Source of the DNA: Bacillota bacterium
Lineage (GTDB): Bacteria > Bacillota > Clostridia > Christensenellales > JAEXRW01
DNA length: 38,533 bases
Reading direction: 5' to 3'
Assembly: GCA_023454175.1 (NCBI GenBank)
Contig: JAEXRW010000024.1
Coordinates: 1 to 38,533 of the forward strand
This document shows positions 30,337-38,377 of this stretch, one piece after another; position 1 is the first letter of the stretch, and every line of letters begins with the position of its first letter. The notes under the pieces are model-generated. The model ran no database searches and was not told the origin of the DNA. It worked only from the letters and a program-made list of their open reading frames with translations. The position numbers and the translations under genes were made by a program.

Positions 30337-32235
30337 ATGTTGTTGCAGGCGCAAAATTTGAAAAAAACATTCGAGCCCGATGTCCTCTTTGATGGCGTCT
30401 CTTTCCATGTCGCGGAAAAGGATAAGGTCGGGCTGGTCGGCGTCAACGGCGCGGGCAAGACCACCTTGTTTAGGATGATGACGGGGGAATCCTCCCGGGA
30501 CGGCGGCGACCTGTATATCAGCAAGCAGGCCAATATCGGCTATATGGAGCAGCACGCCTGCCATCATGCCAAAAGGAGCCTGTACGACGAGGTCCTCTCC
30601 GTTTTTTCCCATCTCACGGAGTGGGAAAAAGACCTGGCCCGCATCAGCCTTGAAATCGATTCGGGCAGTGGGGATCTGGATGCCCAGGTAGCCCGCCAGC
30701 ATGAGCTGAACGAACGGTATGAACGCGAAGGGGGCTTCACCTTCAGGAGCCGTGCCCGCGCCATGCTCCTGGGGCTCGGGTTCGCCGAGGACGAGTTCGC
30801 CATGCCCGTCGGCCATCTCAGCGGTGGACAGAAGACCCGCGTGGTGCTGGGGAAATTGCTCCTGAGCCGGGCCAACCTGCTTCTGCTGGACGAGCCTACC
30901 AACCACCTCGATATCCAGGCGGTGGAGTGGCTGGAATCGTTTTTGCGGGATTACCGCGGCGCCTGCATCGTCATCTCGCATGACCGGTATTTCCTGGATC
31001 GGGTCACCAACAGGACCTTTGAGATGGAGCGCGGCGGCCTCACCATGTACGAAGGCAATTATACCTGGAGCAGGGACAAAAAGGCAGAAGATATCAAAGC
31101 GCTGGAGCGCCAGTATGCGAATACGCAGAAGGAGATCACCCGTATCGAGGGCATCATTGAGCAGCAGCACAGGTGGAACAAGGAGCGTAATATCAGGACC
31201 GCCGAAAGCAAGCAAAAGATGGTGGACCGTCTGGAAAAGACCCTCGTCAAACCGCCGTCCGAGCTGGAGGGGATCCGCTTCGCCTTTGAAAAGGAGGCGC
31301 GCGGCGGCAACGACGTCCTTCTGCTCGAAGGCGTTTCGAAGGCTTTCGGGGACAAAACGCTTTTTACCGGTGTGGACCTGCATATCCGCCGGGGCGAGCG
31401 CGTGTTCCTGCTCGGCCCCAATGGATGCGGCAAGACCACCCTCTTCCGCATCATCCTCGGTCAGTGCGTACCGGATACCGGCCATGCGCGTGTCGGCACG
31501 GGCATTGATATCGGGTATTATGACCAGTCCTTGGCGGGTCTGGACCCCGAAAAGACCGCGCTGGAGGAGCTTCAGGATGCGTTTCCCGATAAAAAGCAGA
31601 CCGAGCTGCGTAATGCCCTCGCCGCCTTCCTCTTTAAAGGGGAAGACGTATTCAAGAAGATATCTGCTTTGAGCGGCGGGGAGCGCGCCCGCGTCAGCCT
31701 GTTGAAGCTGATGCTGGGCCGGGCAAATTTCCTGCTGCTGGACGAGCCTACGAACCATCTGGATATTTCCTCCCGGGAGGCGCTGGAGCAGGCCCTCCTC
31801 GGCTATGACGGTACGCTCTTTGTCATCTCCCATGACCGCTATCTCATCAACAGGCTCGCCGGCAGGATCATATACCTGTCAGCCTTCGGGCTGAAGGAAT
31901 ACCTGGGCAACTATGATGATTACCTGGCAGCCATCGCCTACCAGCCTTCCGCACCGCAGCCCGAAAAGGCGCCGGCCGGGGAAAACGATTACTGGGCCAG
32001 GAAGGAAAGCGAATCCGCGAAGAGGCGTCGGCTGGGCCAGCTGAAAAGGACCGAGCAGGAGATACAGGCGCTGGAAACGCAGATCGGCGAACTGGAATCA
32101 CAGCTCTCCCTGCCCGAAGTGGCCAATGACTATATCAGGATCATGGAGATCGCCGGCAGCATCGACGAGCAGAAGCATCGGCTGGATGCGCTTTATGCCG
32201 CATGGGAAGACCTGCAGTGCGAGGACGGGCGCTGA
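30337..32235 (+). CDS. ABC-F family ATPase with C-terminal coiled coil
   Basis: 632 residues, two ABC domains and no TM, the ABC-F design of ribosome-associated ATPases. Domain 1: Walker A G-V-N-G-A-G-K-T-T (35-43), signature L-S-G-G-Q-K-T-R, L-L-L-D-E-P-T-N-H-L-D. The linker (about 245-310) is charged and helical. Domain 2: G-P-N-G-C-G-K-T-T, L-S-G-G-E-R-A-R, L-L-L-D-E-P-T-N-H-L-D. A C-terminal segment of about 90 residues rich in Lys, Glu, Arg and Leu should be a coiled coil, as in YdiF/Uup types. GGAG 6 nt before the ATG. It may act in translation quality control or antibiotic protection; the sequence does not decide which. Confidence 0.95.
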   Translation: MLLQAQNLKKTFEPDVLFDGVSFHVAEKDKVGLVGVNGAGKTTLFRMMTGESSRDGGDLYISKQANIGYMEQHACHHAKRSLYDEVLSVFSHLTEWEKDLARISLEIDSGSGDLDAQVARQHELNERYEREGGFTFRSRARAMLLGLGFAEDEFAMPVGHLSGGQKTRVVLGKLLLSRANLLLLDEPTNHLDIQAVEWLESFLRDYRGACIVISHDRYFLDRVTNRTFEMERGGLTMYEGNYTWSRDKKAEDIKALERQYANTQKEITRIEGIIEQQHRWNKERNIRTAESKQKMVDRLEKTLVKPPSELEGIRFAFEKEARGGNDVLLLEGVSKAFGDKTLFTGVDLHIRRGERVFLLGPNGCGKTTLFRIILGQCVPDTGHARVGTGIDIGYYDQSLAGLDPEKTALEELQDAFPDKKQTELRNALAAFLFKGEDVFKKISALSGGERARVSLLKLMLGRANFLLLDEPTNHLDISSREALEQALLGYDGTLFVISHDRYLINRLAGRIIYLSAFGLKEYLGNYDDYLAAIAYQPSAPQPEKAPAGENDYWARKESESAKRRRLGQLKRTEQEIQALETQIGELESQLSLPEVANDYIRIMEIAGSIDEQKHRLDALYAAWEDLQCEDGR

Positions 32236-32504
32236 TAGACGCAGGGCCATGCCATGGATAAAACATTGTAATTCTTGGGATCATGTTGTATCATTTTGTC
32301 GGTGTGTTTATCCGGCAGGCGGCTTATCCGGGGTGACCGTTGCCTGCATGCCCGCATGTCGGTTTTGAACGGTTCTTGGGGAGATAGGTCGGGTAGTCCA
32401 TTGTTTACCTGCCTGTGGCGGGGTTTACAGGGCACGATCCGGCAGATAATGAAGGATGGCGCGCGGCGTATAATCTCAAATAAGTGTTCTTGAAAGGATA
32501 TTCC

Positions 32505-33665
32505 ATGAATAAAACCAGGATCATGACCGTTTTCGGCACCCGGCCCGAAGCCATCAAGATGGCGCCCGTTGTGAAGGCGTTGAAAGCCTGCCCGCATCTG
32601 GATACGCATGTCGTCGTCACCGCCCAGCACCGCCAGATGCTGGACCAGGTGCTGACCCTTTTTGGCATCGTGCCCGATAAGGATTTGAATATCATGAAGC
32701 ACGGGCAGACCCTGGCCGATATCACCTCGGCCGTGCTCCACGGCATGAAGGATGCATACGATCTATATAAGCCCGATATCGTCCTCGTGCACGGGGATAC
32801 GACTACCACGATGGCCGCCGCCCTCGCCGCGTTTTATGCGCAGGTGCCCGTGGGCCACGTCGAGGCAGGCCTTCGTACAGGGGATAAATATTCCCCCTTC
32901 CCCGAGGAGATCAATCGAAGGATCGTCAGCACGGTCTCCGAGATGAATTTCGCGCCCACCCGTGTCAACAGGCAAAACCTCCTTTCTGAAGGCGTGAAGG
33001 AGGAGACGGTCTTTGTTACGGGCAATACCGTCATTGATGCGCTCCTCATGACCGCCAGGAAGGATTATGTTTTTCAGGATGATATCCTGGCCAAAGTCGA
33101 TTTTTCGAAAAAGGTGCTGCTCGTCACCTGCCACCGACGGGAGAATTGGGGAGAGCCCATGCGCCATATCTTCACCGCCATCCGGGATGTCCTCCTTTCC
33201 CATCCCGGCGTGGAGGCCGTCTTCCCGGTGCATAAAAATCCCCTGGTGCAGGAGCTCAGCCGTGAGATACTGGGCAGCGTCCCCGGCGTCCATCTCATCG
33301 ACCCGCTGGAATACGAAGCCTTTTCCAGCCTCATGGCCCAAAGCCATATCGTCCTCACCGATTCCGGCGGCGTCCAGGAGGAAGCGCCCGCGCTTGGAAA
33401 GCCGGTGCTTGTTCTCAGGACCACCACGGAACGCCCCGAGGCCGTCTATGCCGGCACCGTAAAGCTCGCCGGCGTGGAGTATGAAAATATCGTGCAGGAG
33501 TGTTCCCGCCTGCTGGATGACCCATCGGAGTATGACCGCATGGCCAATGCCGTCAACCCTTATGGTGACGGGAAGGCCGCTCCCCGCATCCTTTCCGCCC
33601 TGCTGAAGCGGTTTGACCTCCCGCATGATGAAGTCGCCCCTTTTGATCCTGTAAGTAATCAATAA
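32505..33665 (+). CDS. wecB: UDP-N-acetylglucosamine 2-epimerase, non-hydrolysing
   Basis: 386 residues from the ATG with AAAGGA 6 nt upstream; a GTG seven codons earlier opens the longer frame. It interconverts UDP-GlcNAc and UDP-ManNAc in the cytoplasm for cell-wall or surface glycopolymers. Family blocks: F-G-T-R-P-E-A-I-K-M at the N-terminus, H-V-E-A-G-L-R-T-G-D, C-H-R-R-E-N-W-G, and T-D-S-G-G-V-Q-E-E-A-P with L-R-x-x-T-E-R-P-E. Normal length. No partner glycosyltransferase or dehydrogenase is adjacent, and a terminator follows, so it is a single-gene unit. TATAAT at 32469-32474 could be its -10 but has no good -35. Confidence 0.96.
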   Translation: MNKTRIMTVFGTRPEAIKMAPVVKALKACPHLDTHVVVTAQHRQMLDQVLTLFGIVPDKDLNIMKHGQTLADITSAVLHGMKDAYDLYKPDIVLVHGDTTTTMAAALAAFYAQVPVGHVEAGLRTGDKYSPFPEEINRRIVSTVSEMNFAPTRVNRQNLLSEGVKEETVFVTGNTVIDALLMTARKDYVFQDDILAKVDFSKKVLLVTCHRRENWGEPMRHIFTAIRDVLLSHPGVEAVFPVHKNPLVQELSREILGSVPGVHLIDPLEYEAFSSLMAQSHIVLTDSGGVQEEAPALGKPVLVLRTTTERPEAVYAGTVKLAGVEYENIVQECSRLLDDPSEYDRMANAVNPYGDGKAAPRILSALLKRFDLPHDEVAPFDPVSNQ

Positions 33666-33684
33666 TGCGCTTGCTCTAAATTAG

Positions 33685-33709
33685 GAAGCCTGAACAGGGC
33701 TTCTTTTTT
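33685..33709 (+). terminator. Terminator of the epimerase gene
   Basis: GAAGCC pairs with GGCTTC around a 7-nt loop, followed by a run of six Ts. Confidence 0.85.
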
Positions 33710-33818
33710 GTATCATGATAACCGCGTGAAAGAAAATGCATGCCCTCTTCTGGGTTTTGCATTATGATAGGGACATGGCAATGCTGGAGCGTTTGTGTAT
33801 CTGACGGAGGTTATGCAT

Positions 33819-34784
33819 ATGAAGATCGTTGTATTGGATGGTTTCACGGAAAACCCCGGTGACCTGTCCTGGGAGCCCATCGCCTCCCTCGGCGAACTCA
33901 CCGTGTACGACCGTACATCGTTTGATCCCCGCGATGTGGAGCTTATCGTGGGTCGAGCGCAGGATGCGGAAGTCATTTTTACGAATAAGACCCCCATTAC
34001 GAGGGAAGTGCTGGACAGGCTGCCGGGCCTGCGCTATATCGGCGTCCTGGCCACAGGGTATAATATCGTGGATGTCGCATATGCCCGGGAAAAAGGCGTC
34101 TGCGTCACCAATATCCCCTCTTATGGCACCGCCGCCGTCGCGCAGTTCACCATCGCTCTCATCCTGGAGATGTGCCACCATGCAGGCGCACATTCCGCTT
34201 CCGTCTTTGCGGGCAAATGGCAAAAGAGCGTTGATTTCTGCTACTGGGATCACCCGTTGGTCGAGCTTTCCGGCAAAACGCTCGGCCTCATCGGGTTCGG
34301 CCGTATCGGCCAAAGTGTTGCCCGCATCGCGCAGGCCCTCGGCATGGATGTCGTATACTATGATGTGAATGCGGTGGGAGCGGATTCGTCCGCCCGCAGC
34401 GTGTCTCTGGAACAGCTGCTGGAGCTTTGCGATGTTATCTCCCTGCACTGCCCCCTCACCTCGGAGAATCAGGGTATGATCAACGCGCAAACGATCTCCC
34501 GTATGAAGGGCGGCGTCATGCTCGTCAATACCGCCCGCGGCCCGCTCATAAACGAGCAGGACCTTGCGGATGCGCTGAATACCGGCAGGGTCGCCTTTGC
34601 CGCCGTGGATGTGGTATCGCGCGAACCTATAAGCCCGGATAATCCGCTGCTCGCCGCCAGGAACCTGGTCATCACGCCCCATATCGCCTGGGCGCCCAGG
34701 GAGGCGCGCCTGCGGCTGATGGATATCGCAGCTCAGAACCTGCGGAAGTTCCTGGAGGGGGATCCTGTCAATCGGGTGGGCTGA
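33819..34784 (+). CDS. D-2-hydroxyacid dehydrogenase (glycerate dehydrogenase-like)
   Basis: 321 residues from the ATG with GGAGG 8 nt upstream; two earlier in-frame ATGs are too near the SD or lack one. NAD-binding motif G-F-G-R-I-G-Q with D of Y-Y-D at its end (NADH preference), and the catalytic triad R240 (N-T-A-R-G-P), E269 (S-R-E-P) and H288 (P-H-I-A-W) are intact. The N-terminal L-A-T-G-Y-N-x-V-D-x-x-x-A and N-I-P-S-Y-G-T segments match hydroxypyruvate/glycerate reductases more than lactate or phosphoglycerate dehydrogenases. Exact substrate not decidable. Single gene, 150 nt after the previous terminator-bearing unit. Confidence 0.93.
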   Translation: MKIVVLDGFTENPGDLSWEPIASLGELTVYDRTSFDPRDVELIVGRAQDAEVIFTNKTPITREVLDRLPGLRYIGVLATGYNIVDVAYAREKGVCVTNIPSYGTAAVAQFTIALILEMCHHAGAHSASVFAGKWQKSVDFCYWDHPLVELSGKTLGLIGFGRIGQSVARIAQALGMDVVYYDVNAVGADSSARSVSLEQLLELCDVISLHCPLTSENQGMINAQTISRMKGGVMLVNTARGPLINEQDLADALNTGRVAFAAVDVVSREPISPDNPLLAARNLVITPHIAWAPREARLRLMDIAAQNLRKFLEGDPVNRVG

Positions 34785-35179
34785 TCCAGTAGCTGGAATT
34801 GATTTATACATTGCCCGTTTGTTTGGTAGTACACAAAGGTATGATCGTAGTGGGCAATTGATCATGGATCATACTTCTTTCCGGGTCCTCTATAGGCTGG
34901 GGCTGTCATTCGTGTAACCCTTTCAATGGACCTCCGGGGATTTGTGCGGCTTCGAGGGGTTGGCGATAACCCACTGCATATTTCTCGGGTTCCACGGTGA
35001 TCCAGTCGGCCGATTGCATATTCCAAGCATTCTACACAAAGCTTTGGCTATATATCGGAGAGGTGCATGGGGAGGGCGAAGCCCTCCCCAAAACGTTTCC
35101 CCTCCCATTTCATGATCGACAGTCCAATATCCTATTTGGTAATGGGAGGGGGTAGGGGGTGGGTATACATTGCTGATGC
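34785..35179. other. Intergenic region with nested G/C-rich inverted repeats
   Basis: No supported gene in about 400 nt. It includes the structured element at 35070-35152, listed separately. The part 34785-35069 shows nothing I can name. Confidence 0.5.
35070..35152. repeat. Structured element with two perfect inverted repeats
   Basis: Hairpin 1: GGGGAGGGC-GAA-GCCCTCCCC (35070-35090). Repeat 2: CCCCTCCCATT at 35100-35110 and AATGGGAGGGG at 35142-35152, perfect 11-bp arms around 31 nt. A G-rich run follows to about 35163. Confidence 0.75.
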
Positions 35180-35208
35180 AAAAAGCGGGCAGTTCCCTGC
35201 CCGCTTTT
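35180..35208 (-). terminator. Bidirectional terminator after the shikimate-dehydrogenase-like gene
   Basis: AAAAGCGGGCAG pairs perfectly with CTGCCCGCTTTT around TTCC; T-runs on both strands. Confidence 0.9.
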
Positions 35209-35228
35209 ATTATCACCGATTCTAATAT

Positions 35229-36173
35229 CTACGCCCGGAATTTGGTTGCGATCTCGTCCAGTTTCTGGAAGATAGGCCCGCGGATGTCCACATGGTACAC
35301 TTCCGCGATCACCTGTGTCCAGCCGTGTACGAAGTACTTCCAGCCGTCTTCTATGTACAGGTCCCTTGCCTTCTGCTGCTCTTCCGCCTGGTGCATGAAG
35401 CGCAGGTCCCCACGGTAGTTGATCTCCCATATCAGGCTGTGCATCGGGAATTCGCACGTGTCCAGCAGCGGGGAGCCCGGCCTGTCCTTGCCCAGCCCTG
35501 TCGCGTTCACGATGAGGGAGTATGGTTTGACCTTTTTCAGGATCTCGTCATTCTGGCCCGCTTCGGGGGTCAGGTAGTATTCCAGTTTTATGTCGCCGCG
35601 TTTGAGCGTGGCGAAGATGGATTCGATCTCATCCAGCCTCGGTTTGGAGCGGTTGCCCACGATGATCTTGCTGGGCATGTTGTCCCCGCGGTCCGGGTGC
35701 ATCAGGTACGAGCCCATGGAGATGGCGCTTCCGCCTGCGCCCATGATGAAAACTTCCCCGCCGTGCTGCTTCCAGTACCCTTCGGGGATGAATTCCTCCA
35801 TTGCCAGCCCGCATGTGATGGGGTCCTTGGCGTGTGCGCGCAGTTCGCTGCCGATCTTGGATATCGAGGAGAGTTCGCCGAATTTGGAGGCATACGGGTC
35901 ATGGTACTCAAAAAGGTCCTTGGCCGCGTTGAAAAGGTCGATCTTGTGCGTCGTCACCAGTGCGCCCAGCGAATGGGGGTCGTTCTTGATGAAGTTTACC
36001 ACTTCGCGGTAGACTTCGGGTTTTTCATGGATGGCGATGTCGATGCCCTTTATGCAGGTATCGCCCAGCCCCAGTGCCTGCGCCCACTCCGGGAATACCT
36101 TCATGATGGAGGATTTCCCCGTTGTCACGCCGATGAAGTACATGGTCGGTTTTGTTGCCTTCTCCAGTTGCAT
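35229..36173 (-). CDS. Shikimate dehydrogenase-superfamily oxidoreductase, divergent
   Basis: 314 residues from the ATG with AAGGAG 9 nt upstream; the open frame runs 45 codons further but with no sense of coding. The fold is recognisable: an N-terminal substrate half with G-V-T-T-G-K-S-S, L-V-T-T-H-K77 (the catalytic Lys position of AroE), a nucleotide loop G-A-G-G-S-A (145-150), N-R-S-K-P-R after strand 2 (suggesting NADP), and N-A-T-G-L-G-K. But canonical AroE motifs are altered: the H-S-x-S-P motif is T-T-G-K-S-S and the N-x-T-P-x-G motif is N-A-T-G-L-G. So a different substrate from shikimate is likely. No aro genes nearby. Controlled by its own promoter with a perfect dyad at the start point. 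Confidence 0.8.
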   Translation of the reverse strand: MQLEKATKPTMYFIGVTTGKSSIMKVFPEWAQALGLGDTCIKGIDIAIHEKPEVYREVVNFIKNDPHSLGALVTTHKIDLFNAAKDLFEYHDPYASKFGELSSISKIGSELRAHAKDPITCGLAMEEFIPEGYWKQHGGEVFIMGAGGSAISMGSYLMHPDRGDNMPSKIIVGNRSKPRLDEIESIFATLKRGDIKLEYYLTPEAGQNDEILKKVKPYSLIVNATGLGKDRPGSPLLDTCEFPMHSLIWEINYRGDLRFMHQAEEQQKARDLYIEDGWKYFVHGWTQVIAEVYHVDIRGPIFQKLDEIATKFRA

Positions 36174-36317
36174 TGCACGTTTCTCCTTGCGGTTAAATTT
36201 ATTTGAATAGTATTGTCTGTCGGCTTTTCGGACAGGCAAACACAAACCCTTTCGGTAACTGTTTGCCCTCCCCATGAGCTTATCATACCCTTTTGGCGCG
36301 GTACACATAAGTCATAC

Positions 36318-36337
36318 CGGATGGTTTGTACCATCCG
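36318..36337 (-). promoter_or_regulatory. Perfect palindromic operator at the start point of the dehydrogenase-like gene
   Basis: CGGATGGT-TTGT-ACCATCCG: two perfect 8-bp arms, 4-nt spacer, lying about +1 to +20 relative to the promoter at 36343-36371. Typical repressor position. The regulator is not in the window as far as I can tell. Confidence 0.7.
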
Positions 36338-36342
36338 AATAT

Positions 36343-36371
36343 ATTATAATGTTATAATGATTACTTGGCAA
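36343..36371 (-). promoter_or_regulatory. Promoter of the shikimate-dehydrogenase-like gene
   Basis: On the minus strand: TTGCCA at 36371-36366, a 17-nt spacer, perfect TATAAT at 36348-36343. The leader is about 165 nt. Confidence 0.8.
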
Positions 36372-36404
36372 CGAAATATTTTCTAATATGATCTGTTTGC
36401 CAAG
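36364..36404 (-). promoter_or_regulatory. CTTGGCAA/TTGCCAAG inverted repeat over and upstream of the -35
   Basis: Perfect 8-bp arms at 36364-36371 and 36397-36404, 33 bp (about three helical turns) apart. The inner arm overlaps the -35. Possible second regulator site or looped dimer site. Confidence 0.5.
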
Positions 36405-36429
36405 AAAATTTATACTTTTTTGATAGGTG

Positions 36430-37002
36430 TCAGCGTTTTTTTGCCTTTATCGCGTAATGCAGCGCTCCCAGCAGGAAATACTCCGACGCGGCCAGTCCGG
36501 CTTCCCTGAAAAGCGCCGCTGTCTCGCCCATATTCAGCCTGCTGGCTTCATCCGGGCCGAAGGGCATCTTTCGTTTGGTCCACTCGATGACGCATATGCT
36601 CCCGCCCGGCTTCGTGATGCGCTTCATTTCAGCAATGAATCCTTCCTTGTCCTCGGCCTCGTGCAGCACATTGCAGGTAAAGGTAAAGTCAATGCAGTTC
36701 TCTTCAATGGGAAATGTCTTCCCGTCTGTTTGGAGCGTGATAAGATTGCCCAGCTTTTCAGCCTCAGCCCGCCGCGCCGTCTCCGCCAGCATCCGTGTCG
36801 AAATATCCATGGCATAAACTTTGCCTGTCCCCGTGATCCTGCACGCGGGCAGTGCGAGATATCCGGTTCCGCACCCGATATCCGCCGCCGTCTGCCCCGG
36901 GAGCAGACTCAGCCGCAGCAGCGTTTTATCGGGTGGCAGTACGTCCTTCCGCCAAGGTGCGTCCAGCTTCTGTATCATGCGTTCTTCATGTCGTATATCC
37001 AC
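36430..37002 (-). CDS. SAM-dependent class I methyltransferase (UbiE-like)
   Basis: 190 residues from GTG, chosen because GGAGG lies 10 nt upstream and inside the longer frame that begins at ATG 37029; that ATG lacks an SD. SAM motif I is A-D-I-G-C-G-T-G-Y-L-A-L-P, followed by V-Y-A-M-D-I-S (acidic ribose-binding Asp), D-F-T-F-T-C-N-V-L-H-E (motif around the substrate pocket) and L/I-T-K-P-G-G (post motif). This is the Methyltransf_11 group; substrate unknown. It ends 256 nt before the shikimate-dehydrogenase-like gene, whose own promoter lies in between, so they are not one operon. Confidence 0.9.
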   Translation of the reverse strand: MDIRHEERMIQKLDAPWRKDVLPPDKTLLRLSLLPGQTAADIGCGTGYLALPACRITGTGKVYAMDISTRMLAETARRAEAEKLGNLITLQTDGKTFPIEENCIDFTFTCNVLHEAEDKEGFIAEMKRITKPGGSICVIEWTKRKMPFGPDEASRLNMGETAALFREAGLAASEYFLLGALHYAIKAKKR

Positions 37003-37182
37003 GCGTTGATATCCTCCAAAGGCTTTCATAGATGGTTCAGCGGTTCCTGCTTATTATACCATTGGATTGAATGGATGAACCGATGCAAAATATATAAACT
37101 GCAGCATATTTAGATCTTCTCACTTCTCATGAAGCACTGGAAATATTGTTGGAAAAGTCGTAAAATGAACATGTCATTTACT

Positions 37183-37216
37183 TGATATGCCATGGTCATA
37201 CCCTATGTGCATATCA
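37183..37216 (+). promoter_or_regulatory. TGATATGC/GCATATCA inverted repeat upstream of the epimerase gene
   Basis: Perfect 8-bp arms (37183-37190, 37209-37216) separated by 18 nt, ending 55 nt before the ATG. Likely operator or leader hairpin; a promoter is not clear. Confidence 0.45.
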
Positions 37217-37271
37217 TGATAGAGGAACCCCTGTTTCATTTGTTTTATTTATCCAAAGGGGGGCATTATTC

Positions 37272-38261
37272 ATGATTCTCATCACAGGCGCCGCGGGCCA
37301 TGTGGGCAATGTGCTTGCCAGAAGGCTCTCTCAGCGCGGCGAAAAGCTCCGTTTGCTCATCTCACCCCGCAGCAACGAAAAGGTTCTGGAGGGCATCGAT
37401 GCCGAAGTGGTTCGGTGTGACCTGCTGGACAGGGAGTCCGTACGCAAGGCCGTGCATGGCTGTGAGTATGTTTACCACTCCGCAGGCGTCATTGACATTG
37501 CCGGCACCAACGCGCAGGCCATGCGCGCCTCCAACGTGGAGGGCACGCGCGCCATCGTGGACGCCTGCCTGGCCGAAGGTGTGAAGCGCCTGGTCTTTGT
37601 CAGCACCATCCACGTCCTGAAAGAGGGCCCCAGGGGTTCCACCATCACCGAGGTCCTGTATGAGGATAGCGGCGAGGTCGTTGGCGAATACGGCAGGACC
37701 AAGCTGGAAGCCACACAGATCGTACTGGACGCCGTGGAAAAAGGGCTGGATGCCGTCATCACATATCCCACCGGCGTCATCGGCCCCTATGACTTCAAAG
37801 GTTCCGAACTCGGCACGGTTCTGCGCCGCTATGCGCGCAAAGGCAAACTGCAGATGTACATAAACGGCGCGTATGATTTCGTGGATGTGCGGGATGTGGC
37901 GGACGGCCTCATCCTCGCCTGCGAAAAAGGCGAAAAGGGCCACGGCTACATCCTTTCGGGCCAGAAACTGACGATCAAAGAGATCCTGGATACGGTGGAG
38001 CGGTGCACCGGCGTGAAAAACGCCAAATTCTGCGTACCCATAGCCCTGGCCTATGTCGGCGGGGTGCTCTCCCCGGTGTTCAGCCTCGTCTCGGGCAAAA
38101 AGGCGGTTTTCACTACCTACAGCATTAAAACGGTTCGGTCCAATAGTCAGATTTCCTGTTCCAAGGCCTGTGACTGCCTGGGCTACACGCCCCGCGCCGT
38201 CACCGAAAGCATCCGGGATGCGCTCCTCTGGCACGAGTCCCAGTGCAAGAAGCAGGCATAA
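37272..38261 (+). CDS. NAD-dependent epimerase/dehydratase (extended SDR)
   Basis: 329 residues from the ATG with an AAAGGGGGG SD 8 nt upstream; the open frame begins 30 codons earlier without one. N-terminal M-I-L-I-T-G-A-A-G-H-V-G is the extended-SDR G-x-x-G-x-x-G dinucleotide site, F-V-S-T-I-H-V-L gives the catalytic Ser/Thr strand, and Y140-G-R-T-K144 is the catalytic pair. D-F-V-D-V-R-D-V-A-D-G matches dihydroflavonol-reductase-like SDRs. Substrate unknown. A single gene whose end is followed within 40 nt by the left end of an IS element. Confidence 0.92.
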   Translation: MILITGAAGHVGNVLARRLSQRGEKLRLLISPRSNEKVLEGIDAEVVRCDLLDRESVRKAVHGCEYVYHSAGVIDIAGTNAQAMRASNVEGTRAIVDACLAEGVKRLVFVSTIHVLKEGPRGSTITEVLYEDSGEVVGEYGRTKLEATQIVLDAVEKGLDAVITYPTGVIGPYDFKGSELGTVLRRYARKGKLQMYINGAYDFVDVRDVADGLILACEKGEKGHGYILSGQKLTIKEILDTVERCTGVKNAKFCVPIALAYVGGVLSPVFSLVSGKKAVFTTYSIKTVRSNSQISCSKACDCLGYTPRAVTESIRDALLWHESQCKKQA

Positions 38262-38337
38262 TGCATGGATCTTCGAAATGCGAACTCCCCCGGTCATGTG
38301 AACTGCACCCCAATAAACGGACATTGAGTAAAAGAAG

Positions 38338-38368
38338 CCTCCTGTTGTAGGATACCTACAGCAGGAGG
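38338..38368 (+). promoter_or_regulatory. Hairpin sequestering the transposase SD
   Basis: CCTCCTGTTGTAGG pairs with CCTACAGCAGGAGG over 14 bp (one G-U) around a 3-nt loop. The right arm contains the AGGAGG SD of the transposase gene. Confidence 0.8.
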
Positions 38369-38377
38369 TGTTTTCAT

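Noticed and set aside
30100..31833. 577-codon minus-strand frame opposite the ABC-F gene
   Set aside because: Antisense shadow; it crosses the tex stop region and the ABC-F start without any gene signals.
36430..37029. ATG at 37029 as the start of the methyltransferase
   Set aside because: No SD precedes it, whereas GGAGG lies inside this extension at the right distance from the GTG at 37002; not excluded.
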